A stretch of 27,221 nucleotides of DNA from JAZLIL01 sp045617405 (GCA_045617405.1 JAZLIL010000140.1:1-27221); one strand, 5' to 3'; shown: positions 1 through 7,534, numbered from the stretch's first letter. Translations and numbers: made by a program. Notes: generated by a model not told the origin, from the letters alone.

Positions 1-38
1 CTTGGAAGGCTAGTGCTCTACCATTGAACTACACCCGC
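1..38 (-). tRNA. tRNA-Gly (anticodon TCC), 5' part only
   Basis: Read on the minus strand from 38, the sequence begins GCGGGTGTAGTTC, has the D-loop AATGGTAGAGC and then the anticodon arm CTAGC-CTTCCAA-G. The window edge cuts the arm in its 3' strand. The loop CTTCCAA places TCC as anticodon, so the tRNA is glycyl. The 3' half, with the variable loop and T arm, lies outside the window. A consensus promoter sits 24 bases upstream of the 5' end. Confidence 0.93.
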
Positions 39-61
39 ATGCTCTTAACGACGCAAGGCAT

Positions 62-90
62 ATTATATATTATTGAAAAACGATTGTCAA
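62..90 (-). promoter_or_regulatory. Consensus sigma-70/sigma-A promoter of tRNA-Gly
   Basis: On the minus strand a perfect -35 TTGACA (90 to 85), a 17-base spacer and a perfect -10 TATAAT (67 to 62) precede the tRNA. The TGA inside the -35 box (89 to 87) is also the stop codon of the rdgB gene, so the tRNA promoter and the end of rdgB share bases. Such a strong promoter fits a stable RNA. Confidence 0.9.
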
Positions 91-695
91 CAGGATTTTT
101 GAAGAATTTGAAGCATCGCGCGAAGGCCCTTGCCGCGGTGGCTGATTGCGTTCTTCGCCTCAGGCGAAAGCTCGGCCGAGGTGCATCCGTACTCCGGCAG
201 GAAGAAAATCGGATCGTATCCGAAGCCGTTCTCACCCGCCCATTCATATGAAATACGTCCTACCATTGTCCCACGCACTGTAAATTCTCTTCCGTCGGGG
301 AGAACCGCCGCGATTGCGGCGACGAATCCGGCACTTCGCTTCTCATCGGGAACACCGTCAAGAAGTTCGAGAATCTTTCCGCACTTTTCGGAATACGGCG
401 TATCAACGCCCATCCAGCGTGACGAGTAGATTCCGGGCTCCTTATTAAGATAGTCGACTTCAAGGCCCGAATCGTCCGCCATAACAACGCATCCGGAAAG
501 CGCACGCACTTCCCTGCATTTTTCATAAACGGCCTTCGCCTTCAAAAGCGCATTCTCCTCAAAGGTCGCTCCCGTCTCGTCGACATCGGCAAATACTCCG
601 GCCTCTTTCATGGAAAGCACTTCATATCCCTCGAAGATCTGCCTGACCTCACGTAACTTATCCTTGTTGCTTGTTGCAAAAATTATTTTGTTCAT
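87..695 (-). CDS. rdgB: XTP/dITP diphosphatase (RdgB/HAM1 family)
   Basis: This cytoplasmic enzyme hydrolyses non-canonical purine nucleoside triphosphates (dITP, XTP) to the monophosphate, keeping inosine and xanthosine out of DNA and RNA. The 202-residue product has the normal family length. It opens with the nucleotide-binding motif FATSNKDKLREV, has the acidic motif MADDSGLEVDYL with the conserved Asp pair, and closes with the SHRGKGLRAM signature. The ATG at 695 has a GGGAGGA ribosome site seven or so bases upstream. It follows the amidase gene with an 82-base gap containing a palindromic repeat, so read-through from the amidase is possible. The stop codon lies inside the -35 box of the tRNA-Gly promoter. 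No key residue appears to be missing. Confidence 0.95.
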   Translation of the reverse strand: MNKIIFATSNKDKLREVRQIFEGYEVLSMKEAGVFADVDETGATFEENALLKAKAVYEKCREVRALSGCVVMADDSGLEVDYLNKEPGIYSSRWMGVDTPYSEKCGKILELLDGVPDEKRSAGFVAAIAAVLPDGREFTVRGTMVGRISYEWAGENGFGYDPIFFLPEYGCTSAELSPEAKNAISHRGKGLRAMLQILQKSC

Positions 696-710
696 TATTT
701 CCTCCCGCCC

Positions 711-771
711 GGTGTCAGGTCAAGGTATAACTGCCATCTTCCGGGCAGCCTGTGTGCCTTGACCCGACACC
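711..771. repeat. Palindromic repeat copy R1 (GTGTCAGGTCAA family)
   Basis: The arms GGTGTCAGGTCAAGG (711-725) and CCTTGACCCGACACC (757-771) pair over 15 bases with one mismatch. A smaller nested hairpin CTGCC/GGCAG (731-735/744-748) lies inside. The same arm sequence recurs at 2170-2310, 3363-3498 and 16603-16652, and more loosely at 18038-18080. It lies between the amidase and rdgB, where it could act as a transcript hairpin, but there is no T-tract to make it a classical terminator. Confidence 0.85.
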
Positions 772-777
772 GTACGC

Positions 778-2148
778 TTATTTCCGCTCCTCTATTACCT
801 TGAACAGCTCAGCCGCTATTGCATCGTGGTTTTCCGGATTCGAAAGGAAGGTGCGCTCCGCCGTGTTTGAGAGGAAGCCGCACTCTACGATTACACTCGG
901 AACAAGTGTATCGCGAAGCAGCATGATGTTGTCGCGCGCAACGATGCCGCGGTTCCTGAATCCTGTAGCCCCGGCGCACGCGATACACATTTCGGCTGCA
1001 AAACGCTCACTCGCGGGAACGCATGAGGCGTAGAGCACCTCGGTTCCCGACATTGACGCGCTGTCCGAAGAATTGCAGTGAACCGAAAGCATCAGATCCG
1101 CCTGAAGGTTGTTGGCAAGCTCAAGGCGCTGCGAATGCGTCACCGTGCTGTCGTCAAGCCGCGTGTAGTAGACCTTGACACCTTTGAGCCTGGAAAGATA
1201 CCGCTTAAGGCACATGACGATTCCGAGGTTGATATCCTTCTCGCGGCAGTCCTCGCCGCCCGTAATCGTACCCGGATCCTCACCGCCGTGTCCCGCGTCA
1301 ACCACGATTATTTTGTCGTAGAGCTCCCTCGGCCTGTAGCACTCAACAAAGACGAATTCACCGTCATCCCACATATCAAATTCGTAGGTGTCATAAAACT
1401 GCAGTGACAGCGCCGTCTCGTTCTTATCATAATCCGACTTCACGCTCATCGCCGCAAGAAAATCAGCATCAGCCGGCATATCAAAGGCGAACCCGGTGCC
1501 TTCTGCTCCGGCCGCCCCGTCAATTCCGCCATCGTATTCTGCCCCGGGTGCCTCGTCAATTCCGTCATCGCCCTCCGACGTATCGTCTGCCTCGTCGAAG
1601 TAATTCGGAATCTTGTCATCGAGACCACTCACGTAAGTGACGGGAGTGAGATTCTGTGTCCGGAAGATTTTCTCATCAGCAATCCTGACCACGGGAAAGT
1701 CCGTTGTTCCGACGATTGCACCCGCACGCGAGAACGTAATGTCAAGCCGGCGATCAACAGGGGAATCCGCCATGCTGACAACCGAGCCGAAAAGAGCGGA
1801 CGGTTTTCTGATAATAAGAAGTTTTCCCGACTTTGACTCCGTTTCGAGGATTTCAGATGGGAAATCAGACTCCGCCGATTTGCCGTTTTCACCTTTTGCG
1901 AACGCATCCGAAGAGTCCCCGTCTCCGCCGGCCTCTGCGAGATTCCGGTACAAATCGCCAAAAATCCCTGCGCTGTTCGCGGAAGAATCGTTCGCAAAGC
2001 TTCCGGAGCCGACACCGTTCTTTTCGAAAAGCCCCTTTGTCGCATCAACCGGTTTTGACAAGCCGCAAAAAGCCAGCACAATAACCACTATAAATATGAA
2101 AACAGAAGCCACAAGGCTCCAGATTAATACCGGTGAGAGTTTTTTCAT
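778..2148 (-). CDS. Membrane-anchored N-acetylmuramoyl-L-alanine amidase (Amidase_3)
   Basis: This is a zinc enzyme that cuts the amide bond between N-acetylmuramic acid and the L-Ala of the stem peptide. It has 456 residues. A membrane segment at about 8-30 without an obvious cleavage site makes an N-terminal anchor. Residues 31-270 are a low-complexity extracellular region of unknown fold, with a run rich in Asp, Glu, Gly and Ala at about 184-218. The catalytic domain runs from about 278 to the end. The expected zinc and catalytic residues are present: H287 in DAGHGGEDPG, E303 in REKDINLG, H357 in SVHCNSS and E422 in VIVECGFLSN. The ATG at 2148 has a GAGG ribosome site five bases upstream. 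The gene shares its direction with rdgB. The long acidic spacer and lack of SPOR, LysM or SH3 domains make its precise role (division, sporulation or remodelling) unclear. Confidence 0.92.
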   Translation of the reverse strand: MKKLSPVLIWSLVASVFIFIVVIVLAFCGLSKPVDATKGLFEKNGVGSGSFANDSSANSAGIFGDLYRNLAEAGGDGDSSDAFAKGENGKSAESDFPSEILETESKSGKLLIIRKPSALFGSVVSMADSPVDRRLDITFSRAGAIVGTTDFPVVRIADEKIFRTQNLTPVTYVSGLDDKIPNYFDEADDTSEGDDGIDEAPGAEYDGGIDGAAGAEGTGFAFDMPADADFLAAMSVKSDYDKNETALSLQFYDTYEFDMWDDGEFVFVECYRPRELYDKIIVVDAGHGGEDPGTITGGEDCREKDINLGIVMCLKRYLSRLKGVKVYYTRLDDSTVTHSQRLELANNLQADLMLSVHCNSSDSASMSGTEVLYASCVPASERFAAEMCIACAGATGFRNRGIVARDNIMLLRDTLVPSVIVECGFLSNTAERTFLSNPENHDAIAAELFKVIEERK

Positions 2149-2169
2149 GATTACCTCGAAATTCCGGTC

Positions 2170-2310
2170 AGTGTCAGGTCAAAGTATACAAACTGATACT
2201 TGGCCCGACAGTGTGCATGCGGAAAAACCGACGGAAAACGCCAAATGTTTTCCCCGGTATTTCTGCATGCACACTGCCCTTTTTCAATCCCGACACTTTG
2301 GCCTGACACC
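2170..2310. repeat. Palindromic repeat copy R2 (long form)
   Basis: The copy starts AGTGTCAGGTCAAAGTAT and ends with CTTTGGCCTGACACC, the outer arms of the GTGTCAGGTCAA family. A left sub-hairpin pairs 2173-2186 with about 2197-2210. The main hairpin has perfect 12-base arms CAGTGTGCATGC (2209-2220) and GCATGCACACTG (2265-2276), continued inward by further paired blocks around the loop GCCAAAT. The central hairpin is nearly the same as in copy R3, so R2 and R3 are homologous and flank the hydrolase gene. Confidence 0.88.
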
Positions 2311-2328
2311 GTTTGCGTACCGTTCAGA

Positions 2329-2357
2329 TTGATTTTACCATAGGTAAAGTATATAAT
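2329..2357 (+). promoter_or_regulatory. Promoter with embedded palindromic operator, hydrolase gene
   Basis: A -35 TTGATT (2329-2334), 17-base spacer and perfect -10 TATAAT (2352-2357) lie about 90 bases upstream of the hydrolase start. The spacer is almost filled by the perfect palindrome TTTACC-ATA-GGTAAA (2334-2348). A palindrome between -35 and -10 is a classical position for a repressor. No regulator gene lies next to it, so the binding protein is unknown. Confidence 0.75.
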
Positions 2358-2444
2358 AAACGCAGAAAAAAACAAGCAAATCATTCTGACTGCAAACAGC
2401 AAATTGTAAAAGGAATGTGAAGATAATTATTTTTGGGGGTATTT

Positions 2445-3380
2445 ATGGAGAAGGAATATTTTGAACTGACGCAGGAAGACGGATACAAAACCAGGATTTA
2501 TCCGTGCTTCACAAAGAGTGACCCGCTAGGCAGTGTCGTAATACTTCACGGCATGGCTGAGCATCACGAAAGGTATCAGGGATTTGCCGACTTTCTGAAT
2601 GCAAACGGATACGATGTTTATATGTACGATCACAGAGGGCACGGACTTGAAAACACTCTCGACGATGTCGGCTTCTTTGCTGAGAACGACGGCTACGAAA
2701 AAGTTGTAAACGATGCAATCGGCGTGCTCACCTACGCAAAGGAAAATAACCGGGCTTCGCAGCTCATCATGTTCGGACACAGCATGGGAAGCATCATTGC
2801 GCGAAACGTCATGACAAAGTACGACGGGTTCGACAAGGCCGTCATCTGCGGCACCGCAAACCCGAAACCTCCGCTTCCGAAGCTCGGCCTGATGCTCGGC
2901 AGCATCATCGCCGCCATCAAGGGCAATCACTACAGAACAGCGTTCATGAATTCGATGTGCATCAACCTCAAGGGCTTCGAGAAGATTTCCGACCGCACGG
3001 CTTTCGACTGGCTCACCCGCGACAACTCAATCGTCGGCAGGTACATCAACGACCCCTACTGCGGCTACCTGTGCACGGCAGCATTCTACCGCGACATGAT
3101 GCATTTTTGTGACACAGCAACATCGTCGAAGAAGCTTAGAAACGTCAGCACAGATCTTCCTATCCTTATTATATCAGGTGCTGTCGATCCCGTCGGAGGC
3201 TACGGCAAGGACGTCGCGCGCCTCTACGACCAGTACCAGAATTTCGGCTTCAAGAACGTCGAGTGCATCATCTACGAAGACTGCAGGCACGAGCTCCTCA
3301 ACGAATTAAATAAGGAAGAGATAATGAACGATATACTGAAGTTTTTGACAACAGGGGGACAGGGTCAGGTCAAAGCATAA
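2445..3380 (+). CDS. Alpha/beta hydrolase, monoacylglycerol-lipase-like
   Basis: This is a cytoplasmic serine hydrolase of the lysophospholipase/monoacylglycerol lipase group (Hydrolase_4). The catalytic triad can be read in the 311-residue product: S113 in the nucleophile elbow GHSMGS, D248 in SGAVDPVGG and H282 in DCRHELLNE. The oxyanion motif HGMAEHHERY is at about 35-44 and YDHRGHG at 61-67. A frame extends to a TTG at 2433, but the ATG at 2445 fits the family and is preceded by GGGGGT. It is alone in its direction, with its own promoter. The last residues (about 305-311, ending GQGQVKA) and the stop codon are encoded by the left arm of repeat R3. The native C-terminus therefore seems to have been replaced or extended when the repeat arrived. 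The substrate cannot be told from sequence. Confidence 0.9.
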   Translation: MEKEYFELTQEDGYKTRIYPCFTKSDPLGSVVILHGMAEHHERYQGFADFLNANGYDVYMYDHRGHGLENTLDDVGFFAENDGYEKVVNDAIGVLTYAKENNRASQLIMFGHSMGSIIARNVMTKYDGFDKAVICGTANPKPPLPKLGLMLGSIIAAIKGNHYRTAFMNSMCINLKGFEKISDRTAFDWLTRDNSIVGRYINDPYCGYLCTAAFYRDMMHFCDTATSSKKLRNVSTDLPILIISGAVDPVGGYGKDVARLYDQYQNFGFKNVECIIYEDCRHELLNELNKEEIMNDILKFLTTGGQGQVKA

Positions 3381-3498
3381 AGAGTGAAAAGGGCAGTGTG
3401 CATCACGAAAAACCGACGGAAAACGCCAAATGCTTTCCCCGGTTTTTCTGTGCATGCACACTGCCTTTTGCGATTTGTGTCACATCGACCTGACCACC
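3363..3498. repeat. Palindromic repeat copy R3 (long form), overlaps hydrolase stop
   Basis: The outer arms GGTCAGGTCAAAG (3363-3375) and CATCGACCTGACC (3483-3495) enclose a hairpin with 12-base arms GGCAGTGTGCAT (3392-3403) and ATGCACACTGCC (3454-3465). The centre, around AACGCCAAATG, matches copy R2 nearly base for base. The first 18 bases are translated as the end of the hydrolase gene. The copy sits between the convergent hydrolase and methyltransferase genes and may also end transcription from both sides, though there is no clear T-tract. Confidence 0.88.
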
Positions 3499-3513
3499 GC
3501 AAACGCTGCTCCG

Positions 3514-4650
3514 CTACCGCTCCGAAGGTTTCGGACCCATGTAGGAGTAGAGATAGGTCTTGATCATGCCGTTGTAAATCTTACGGTTCTTGTCGGCCTT
3601 GCGGCCGATGTACTTCTCTGCATCCCCGTAGCTTGTGATGATGAAATACGACCAGGAATCAAGTGCACTGAAGGCTTTTCCAATCTCTGTGTAGAGATAC
3701 GGAAGAGCCTCTTTTTCTTCGAGGCGCTCGCCGTAGGGCGGATTTGTGATGATAAAGCCGTACCTCTTCGGGTGAGAAAGATCCCTGACATCTCGCTGCT
3801 GAAGGTGAATCCGGTTTTCATATCCGGCCAGACGCGCATTTGCGCGTGCCGAACGGAGAACCTCCTCATCAATGTCGTAGCCCTGAATCGAAAGGCGGCA
3901 ATCGCGGATCACGCGGTCGTTGGCCTCGGCGAGGGCGCGTTTGTAAGGCATGGGACCCATGAAATCCCATGTCTCGTAGAGGAAATGACGGGCGATGCCG
4001 GGTGCCGTGTCGGTACCGATCATGGCCGCCTCGATGGGAATCGTACCGCTCCCGCAGAAGGGATCGACAAGAATCCTGTCACGGTTCCAGGGCGTAAGAA
4101 GAATGATTGCTGCGGCAAGAGTCTCCGTAATGGGCGCTTTTGCCGTCATTTTTCTGTAACCGCGCTTATGAAGAGATGTCCCGGAAGTGTCGAGTCCCAC
4201 GATTACCTCGTCCTTGAGAATTGAAATCCTCACGGGATACTCCGCACCATCCTCATCAAACCAGCTGATGCCGTATTTTTGCTTCAGCCGCTCAACCATG
4301 GCTTTTTTCGTAATGGACTGAATGTCAGAAGGGCTGAAAAGCTTACTCTTTATGGAGTTCGCCTTCGTCACCCAGAATTTTCCGTTCTTCGGAATGAACT
4401 GCTCCCAGGGGAGCGCCTTTATTTTCTCAAAGAGCTCGTCAAAGGTCTCCGCGCGAAATCGCCCGACCTGAATCATAACTCTTTCCGTTGTGCGAAGGAA
4501 CATATTGGCACGCGCAATGGCAGCCTCATCGCCCATGTAGGTGACACGGCCATCTTCAACCAGCCTGATCGTAAGACCAAGATTCGTTAATTCTCTTTTC
4601 AGCACTGCCTCCATGCCGAAATGACACGGTGATACTAAAGTATATTCCAT
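3514..4650 (-). CDS. rlmL: 23S rRNA (guanine-N2) methyltransferase, RlmL/YpsC family
   Basis: This cytoplasmic enzyme belongs to the THUMP plus UPF0020 methyltransferase family, which makes N2-methylguanosine in 23S rRNA. The 378-residue product matches the single-domain Bacillus YpsC type, not the longer E. coli RlmKL fusion. Residues 1-160 contain the ferredoxin-like and THUMP RNA-binding part. The Rossmann domain follows, with the SAM loop DPFCGSGTIPIEAA and the catalytic motif NPPYGERL. The frame is open to an ATG at 4698, but the ATG at 4650 begins the conserved MEYTLVSPC. It has a CGGAGGAA ribosome site directly upstream, while the upstream codons run into a hairpin element, so 4650 is chosen. 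Which guanine is modified cannot be told here. Confidence 0.92.
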   Translation of the reverse strand: MEYTLVSPCHFGMEAVLKRELTNLGLTIRLVEDGRVTYMGDEAAIARANMFLRTTERVMIQVGRFRAETFDELFEKIKALPWEQFIPKNGKFWVTKANSIKSKLFSPSDIQSITKKAMVERLKQKYGISWFDEDGAEYPVRISILKDEVIVGLDTSGTSLHKRGYRKMTAKAPITETLAAAIILLTPWNRDRILVDPFCGSGTIPIEAAMIGTDTAPGIARHFLYETWDFMGPMPYKRALAEANDRVIRDCRLSIQGYDIDEEVLRSARANARLAGYENRIHLQQRDVRDLSHPKRYGFIITNPPYGERLEEKEALPYLYTEIGKAFSALDSWSYFIITSYGDAEKYIGRKADKNRKIYNGMIKTYLYSYMGPKPSER

Positions 4651-4679
4651 AATTCCTCCGGGGATTTTGTTTTCCGGAA

Positions 4680-4844
4680 CTAGTACATCATCCTGCAAAT
4701 AACCAGACCAAATAACTTGCCTAAATTTCCGCCTGCTTCATCAGAAAAACTTGACATAGCCCGCTACGCCTGCGTTTTTCTTCTTTGCAGGACGAAAATT
4801 TATTCTGCGTTTTTGGTCTAGTTAATTTTGGGACGCTGTACTAG
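4680..4844. repeat. 165-bp palindromic element, MITE-like
   Basis: The segment begins CTAGTAC and ends GTACTAG. The terminal 35 bases or so form an imperfect inverted repeat sharing CTAGTACA and AGACCAAA. Inner blocks also pair: AAATTTCCGCCTGC near 4723 with GCAGGACGAAAATTT near 4787, and GAAAAAC with GTTTTTC around the centre. It has no coding capacity and is unrelated to the GTGTCAGGTCAA repeats. CTAG at both ends could be a 4-bp target duplication, as made by some IS5-family elements. Its right end supplies the TAG stop of the protease gene. Confidence 0.75.
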
Positions 4845-6580
4845 AAAGACCGGAACGGAAACGATGAAGACGATCCGGATGAGTTCTTTCTGTTTTCTCT
4901 GTAGAAGTCGTTTATATCCATGGGATCACAGCAGTCAAGGTCGGCAAGATAGCTGATCTTGAGGGCAAAGCTCATCCCCTGGTTCTCGGTGTAGCTCAGT
5001 GTGTTGATTCCGATCACAATGCCGTACTTGTTGAACAGCGGGCCGCCGGAGTTGCCGCTCGTCACGGGAGCGTCCATCTGGATGTAGCTGACGCCGTCCT
5101 CGACTCGGGTGCTTGCCGAAACAATACCCGACGAAAATGTGTCTGTGTAATAGAGCGGGCTTCCGAGGGTGTAAATCTTCTCACCTGCCTTCGGAACGTA
5201 GCGGCTGTCAAAAAGAAGGACGTTGTAGTTTGGTTCCTTGACGCGCAGGATCGCGCAGTCGGCCTCCTCGTTGAAGTCGACAAGCTCCGTAACCGTGTAA
5301 GCGTTTCCGCTGTAATCCTTAATCGTAAGATTCACGGCGTTCTTAATTACATGATAATTCGATACAACAAGGTTCTGGTCCATAAACCAGCCGGAACCGG
5401 TCGAAGTTGAGCCGCTCGCGTTCTGATTCATGATCTCAACCATGGCACCTCTTGCATAGGCGTAGATGTCTTCCGGTGTCTTCTCGTCCATGACGCCGCT
5501 GCTCGAATCGAAGCCCTTCTCTTTTATTATGGACGCATTGTAAACCTGCTGGGAAATCTTGTATTTGCCTGCTGTTCTTGCAAGCTGTTCCATAAGAGTT
5601 GATGCGGTTGAACGTTTCAGATTGTCAACGTACTTTGTTTCAAGCGCAAAATTCAGGTTCTGACCTGCCGTTACCGTAAGCGTGATGATTCCGCAGTATT
5701 GACCGTATCTGTTGATAATCGGACCGCCGCCCGAGCCGACCGAAGTCGGAACAGTAACCTGAACGTAATCGTACCCGTCCAGCTCGCGCTTTGCACGTGA
5801 TACATTGCCCCTTGAGAATGTCGCGGAATATCCGAGAGGACTTCCGAGAGCATAGACCTCCTCGCCGGTCAGAACTTTTGCCGCACGCGTCAGCACATCG
5901 TCGTTTTGTTCAACCGTCCTGAAGAGGATCAGGTCAGATGCCTCATCGTACGCAACAACACTGTCGATTGTATATGACTTTTCGTTGTAATCAACGATAA
6001 GAATCTTTGTCGCCGAATCAACAACATGGTAGGCAGTAAGAAGAAGCCGGTCGCCAACAAAAAAGCCGGTACCGATGTAGGGATTGTTTCCGGCATCGAT
6101 GCACCCGATTTCAACAACAGCATCATAACAGTTATCAAAGACCTTCTCTGCCTTGTAGCTCTTCTTCTTTGCAAGAATCAGCTGAACCTTGAACTTTTCG
6201 GAGCCAAGCGAAACCGTGAGAAGCGCTTCCCCCGTCTTCATAGCCTTTACGTCAACAAGTGCATAGCCGTAAGCATCAAACCCGCCGAGCTTCACCTCTG
6301 CCGCCTTTTCATCGTCAAGCCTGAAAGTCACCTTCGACTGAAGCTCTTTTTCGGGCACCTGAATGACAAAGCTTCCCTCCGGCCTTGCCCAGACACGCTC
6401 CACCTCGACCTTGAAGGACTTCGGCTGTTTCGCCGGAGTGTACTTCTTCGCTGCGGTCTTTGATGCCTCAGCCGTGTTCCCGGCAGCAAAGACGCACGAA
6501 ACGGGCGCCGTTGTCAGGCACATTGCAAGAACCAGGGCTATGCTCAGTCCCTTAATCCATGTTGATAAATTTCTTTTCAT
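4841..6580 (-). CDS. Secreted tandem trypsin-like protein: pseudoprotease plus active protease
   Basis: The 579-residue product has a signal peptide or membrane anchor (about 8-33) and a beta-rich region without a recognised family (about 50-140). Two copies of a trypsin/DegP-type serine protease domain follow at about 145-325 and 375-550. Domain 2 has an intact triad: H410 in SNYHVI, D441 in EEADCAIL and S511 in SGNSGGPLF. Domain 1 keeps H185 (TAYHVV) and D216 (EASDLILF), but the active-site motif reads VGSGGGPII, so G284 stands where the serine should be. Domain 1 is therefore predicted to be proteolytically dead and perhaps used for binding or regulation. There is no PDZ domain. The ATG at 6580, with GGAGG upstream, starts a proper signal peptide, and the 13 extra codons of the open frame are left out. 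The stop codon lies in the end of a hairpin element. Substrate unknown; an extracytoplasmic role is inferred. Confidence 0.88.
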   Translation of the reverse strand: MKRNLSTWIKGLSIALVLAMCLTTAPVSCVFAAGNTAEASKTAAKKYTPAKQPKSFKVEVERVWARPEGSFVIQVPEKELQSKVTFRLDDEKAAEVKLGGFDAYGYALVDVKAMKTGEALLTVSLGSEKFKVQLILAKKKSYKAEKVFDNCYDAVVEIGCIDAGNNPYIGTGFFVGDRLLLTAYHVVDSATKILIVDYNEKSYTIDSVVAYDEASDLILFRTVEQNDDVLTRAAKVLTGEEVYALGSPLGYSATFSRGNVSRAKRELDGYDYVQVTVPTSVGSGGGPIINRYGQYCGIITLTVTAGQNLNFALETKYVDNLKRSTASTLMEQLARTAGKYKISQQVYNASIIKEKGFDSSSGVMDEKTPEDIYAYARGAMVEIMNQNASGSTSTGSGWFMDQNLVVSNYHVIKNAVNLTIKDYSGNAYTVTELVDFNEEADCAILRVKEPNYNVLLFDSRYVPKAGEKIYTLGSPLYYTDTFSSGIVSASTRVEDGVSYIQMDAPVTSGNSGGPLFNKYGIVIGINTLSYTENQGMSFALKISYLADLDCCDPMDINDFYRENRKNSSGSSSSFPFRSF

Positions 6581-6682
6581 ATTAAATACGCCTCCATTAA
6601 GAGCTACTAGCCGGTGCAATTTGACCTTTACAGAGCACTCCGAAATGAGCCGCTGACCAAGCCCCCGGTATTTGGGCGTTGC

Positions 6683-7534
6683 CTACAGCACTTTCGACAG
6701 GAAGTCGCACAGACGGGGATCCTTCGGACGGGTGAAGAATTCCTCGGGAGTGTTCTGCACGACAATACGCCCGCCTGCCATGAAAATAACACGATCTGCG
6801 ACTTCGCGCGCGAAACCCATCTCGTGGGTAACAACGACCATCGTCATGCCCTCGCGCCCGAGTTCCTTCATGATATCAAGAACCTCGCCGACCATCTCGG
6901 GATCGAGTGCCGATGTCGGTTCGTCAAACAGCATTACGTCGGGATCCATGGCGAGTGCGCGCACGATGGCGATTCTCTGCTTCTGGCCTCCGGAGAGCTG
7001 GTTCGGGAACGAATTGCAGCGGTCGTCAAGTCCGACACGGTGCAAAAGCTCGAGAGCCTTCTCGGTCGCCTCCGACTCGCTCTTTCCCTGAAGCTTCATC
7101 GGAGCGATAATCATGTTTTTCAAAATTGTCATATGCGGGAAAAGATTAAAATGCTGGAATACCATTCCCATCTTCTGCCTGTGTTTATTGAGGTCGACCG
7201 ACTTATCGGTTATATCAACACCTTCAAAAAGCACTCTTCCGTCCGTAGGCATCTCGAGAAGATTGAGTGAACGAAGGAAGGTCGATTTTCCCGAACCGGA
7301 CGGTCCGACAACAACCACTACCTCGCCGCTTCTGATTTCTTCACTGATTCCGTCGAGTGCGACAATCCTTCCGCCGGCGTACTCCTTGCGAAGATTCTCA
7401 ACCTTGATGAGCACCTCGCCCTTCTTTACTCCGGACTCGTTTTTTTCAACAAGGCCCTTTACTTCAGATCCGGAAAGTGAGCTTCCCTGAAGCTTTTCAT
7501 ATCCCTGATTACTTGTGCTTCTTGTGTTCTTCAT
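6683..7534 (-). CDS. Polar amino-acid ABC transporter ATPase (GlnQ/HisP type)
   Basis: This is the cytoplasmic ATPase that drives an amino-acid importer. Visible motifs are Walker A GPSGSGKST (about 77-85), the Q-loop in MVFQHFNLFPHMT, signature LSGGQKQR, Walker B VMLFDEPTSALD and the H-loop VVVTHEMGF. The HFNLFPHMT stretch is typical of the GlnQ/ArtP/HisP group. The domain proper starts at about residue 42 (LIKVENL), so there is an unusual polar N-terminal tail of about 40 residues. The ATG at 7534 is supported by AGGAGG ten bases upstream, and it overlaps the end of the permease gene by 26 bases, suggesting coupled translation. It is the last gene of the three-gene operon. Confidence 0.93.
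   Translation of the reverse strand: MKNTRSTSNQGYEKLQGSSLSGSEVKGLVEKNESGVKKGEVLIKVENLRKEYAGGRIVALDGISEEIRSGEVVVVVGPSGSGKSTFLRSLNLLEMPTDGRVLFEGVDITDKSVDLNKHRQKMGMVFQHFNLFPHMTILKNMIIAPMKLQGKSESEATEKALELLHRVGLDDRCNSFPNQLSGGQKQRIAIVRALAMDPDVMLFDEPTSALDPEMVGEVLDIMKELGREGMTMVVVTHEMGFAREVADRVIFMAGGRIVVQNTPEEFFTRPKDPRLCDFLSKVL

Noticed and set aside
1637..2332. Plus-strand open frame of 231 codons opposite the amidase
   Set aside because: It covers the amidase N-terminal region and repeat R2 on the wrong strand; the amidase has motifs, start site and membrane anchor.
3109..3309. Plus-strand Ser/Thr-rich small frame within the hydrolase gene
   Set aside because: It is an out-of-frame shadow of the conserved catalytic region.
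3430..4224. Long plus-strand open frame of 264 codons
   Set aside because: It is the antisense shadow of the rlmL gene and repeat R3, has no family features and lacks a convincing ribosome site.
6617..6626. CAATTTGACC, shared with repeat R5, in the gap between the amino-acid ATPase and the protease
   Set aside because: Ten bases without a partner arm is too little to call a repeat copy.
6614..7270. Plus-strand open frame of 218 codons
   Set aside because: It lies opposite the conserved amino-acid ATPase gene, and its translation is low-complexity shadow sequence.
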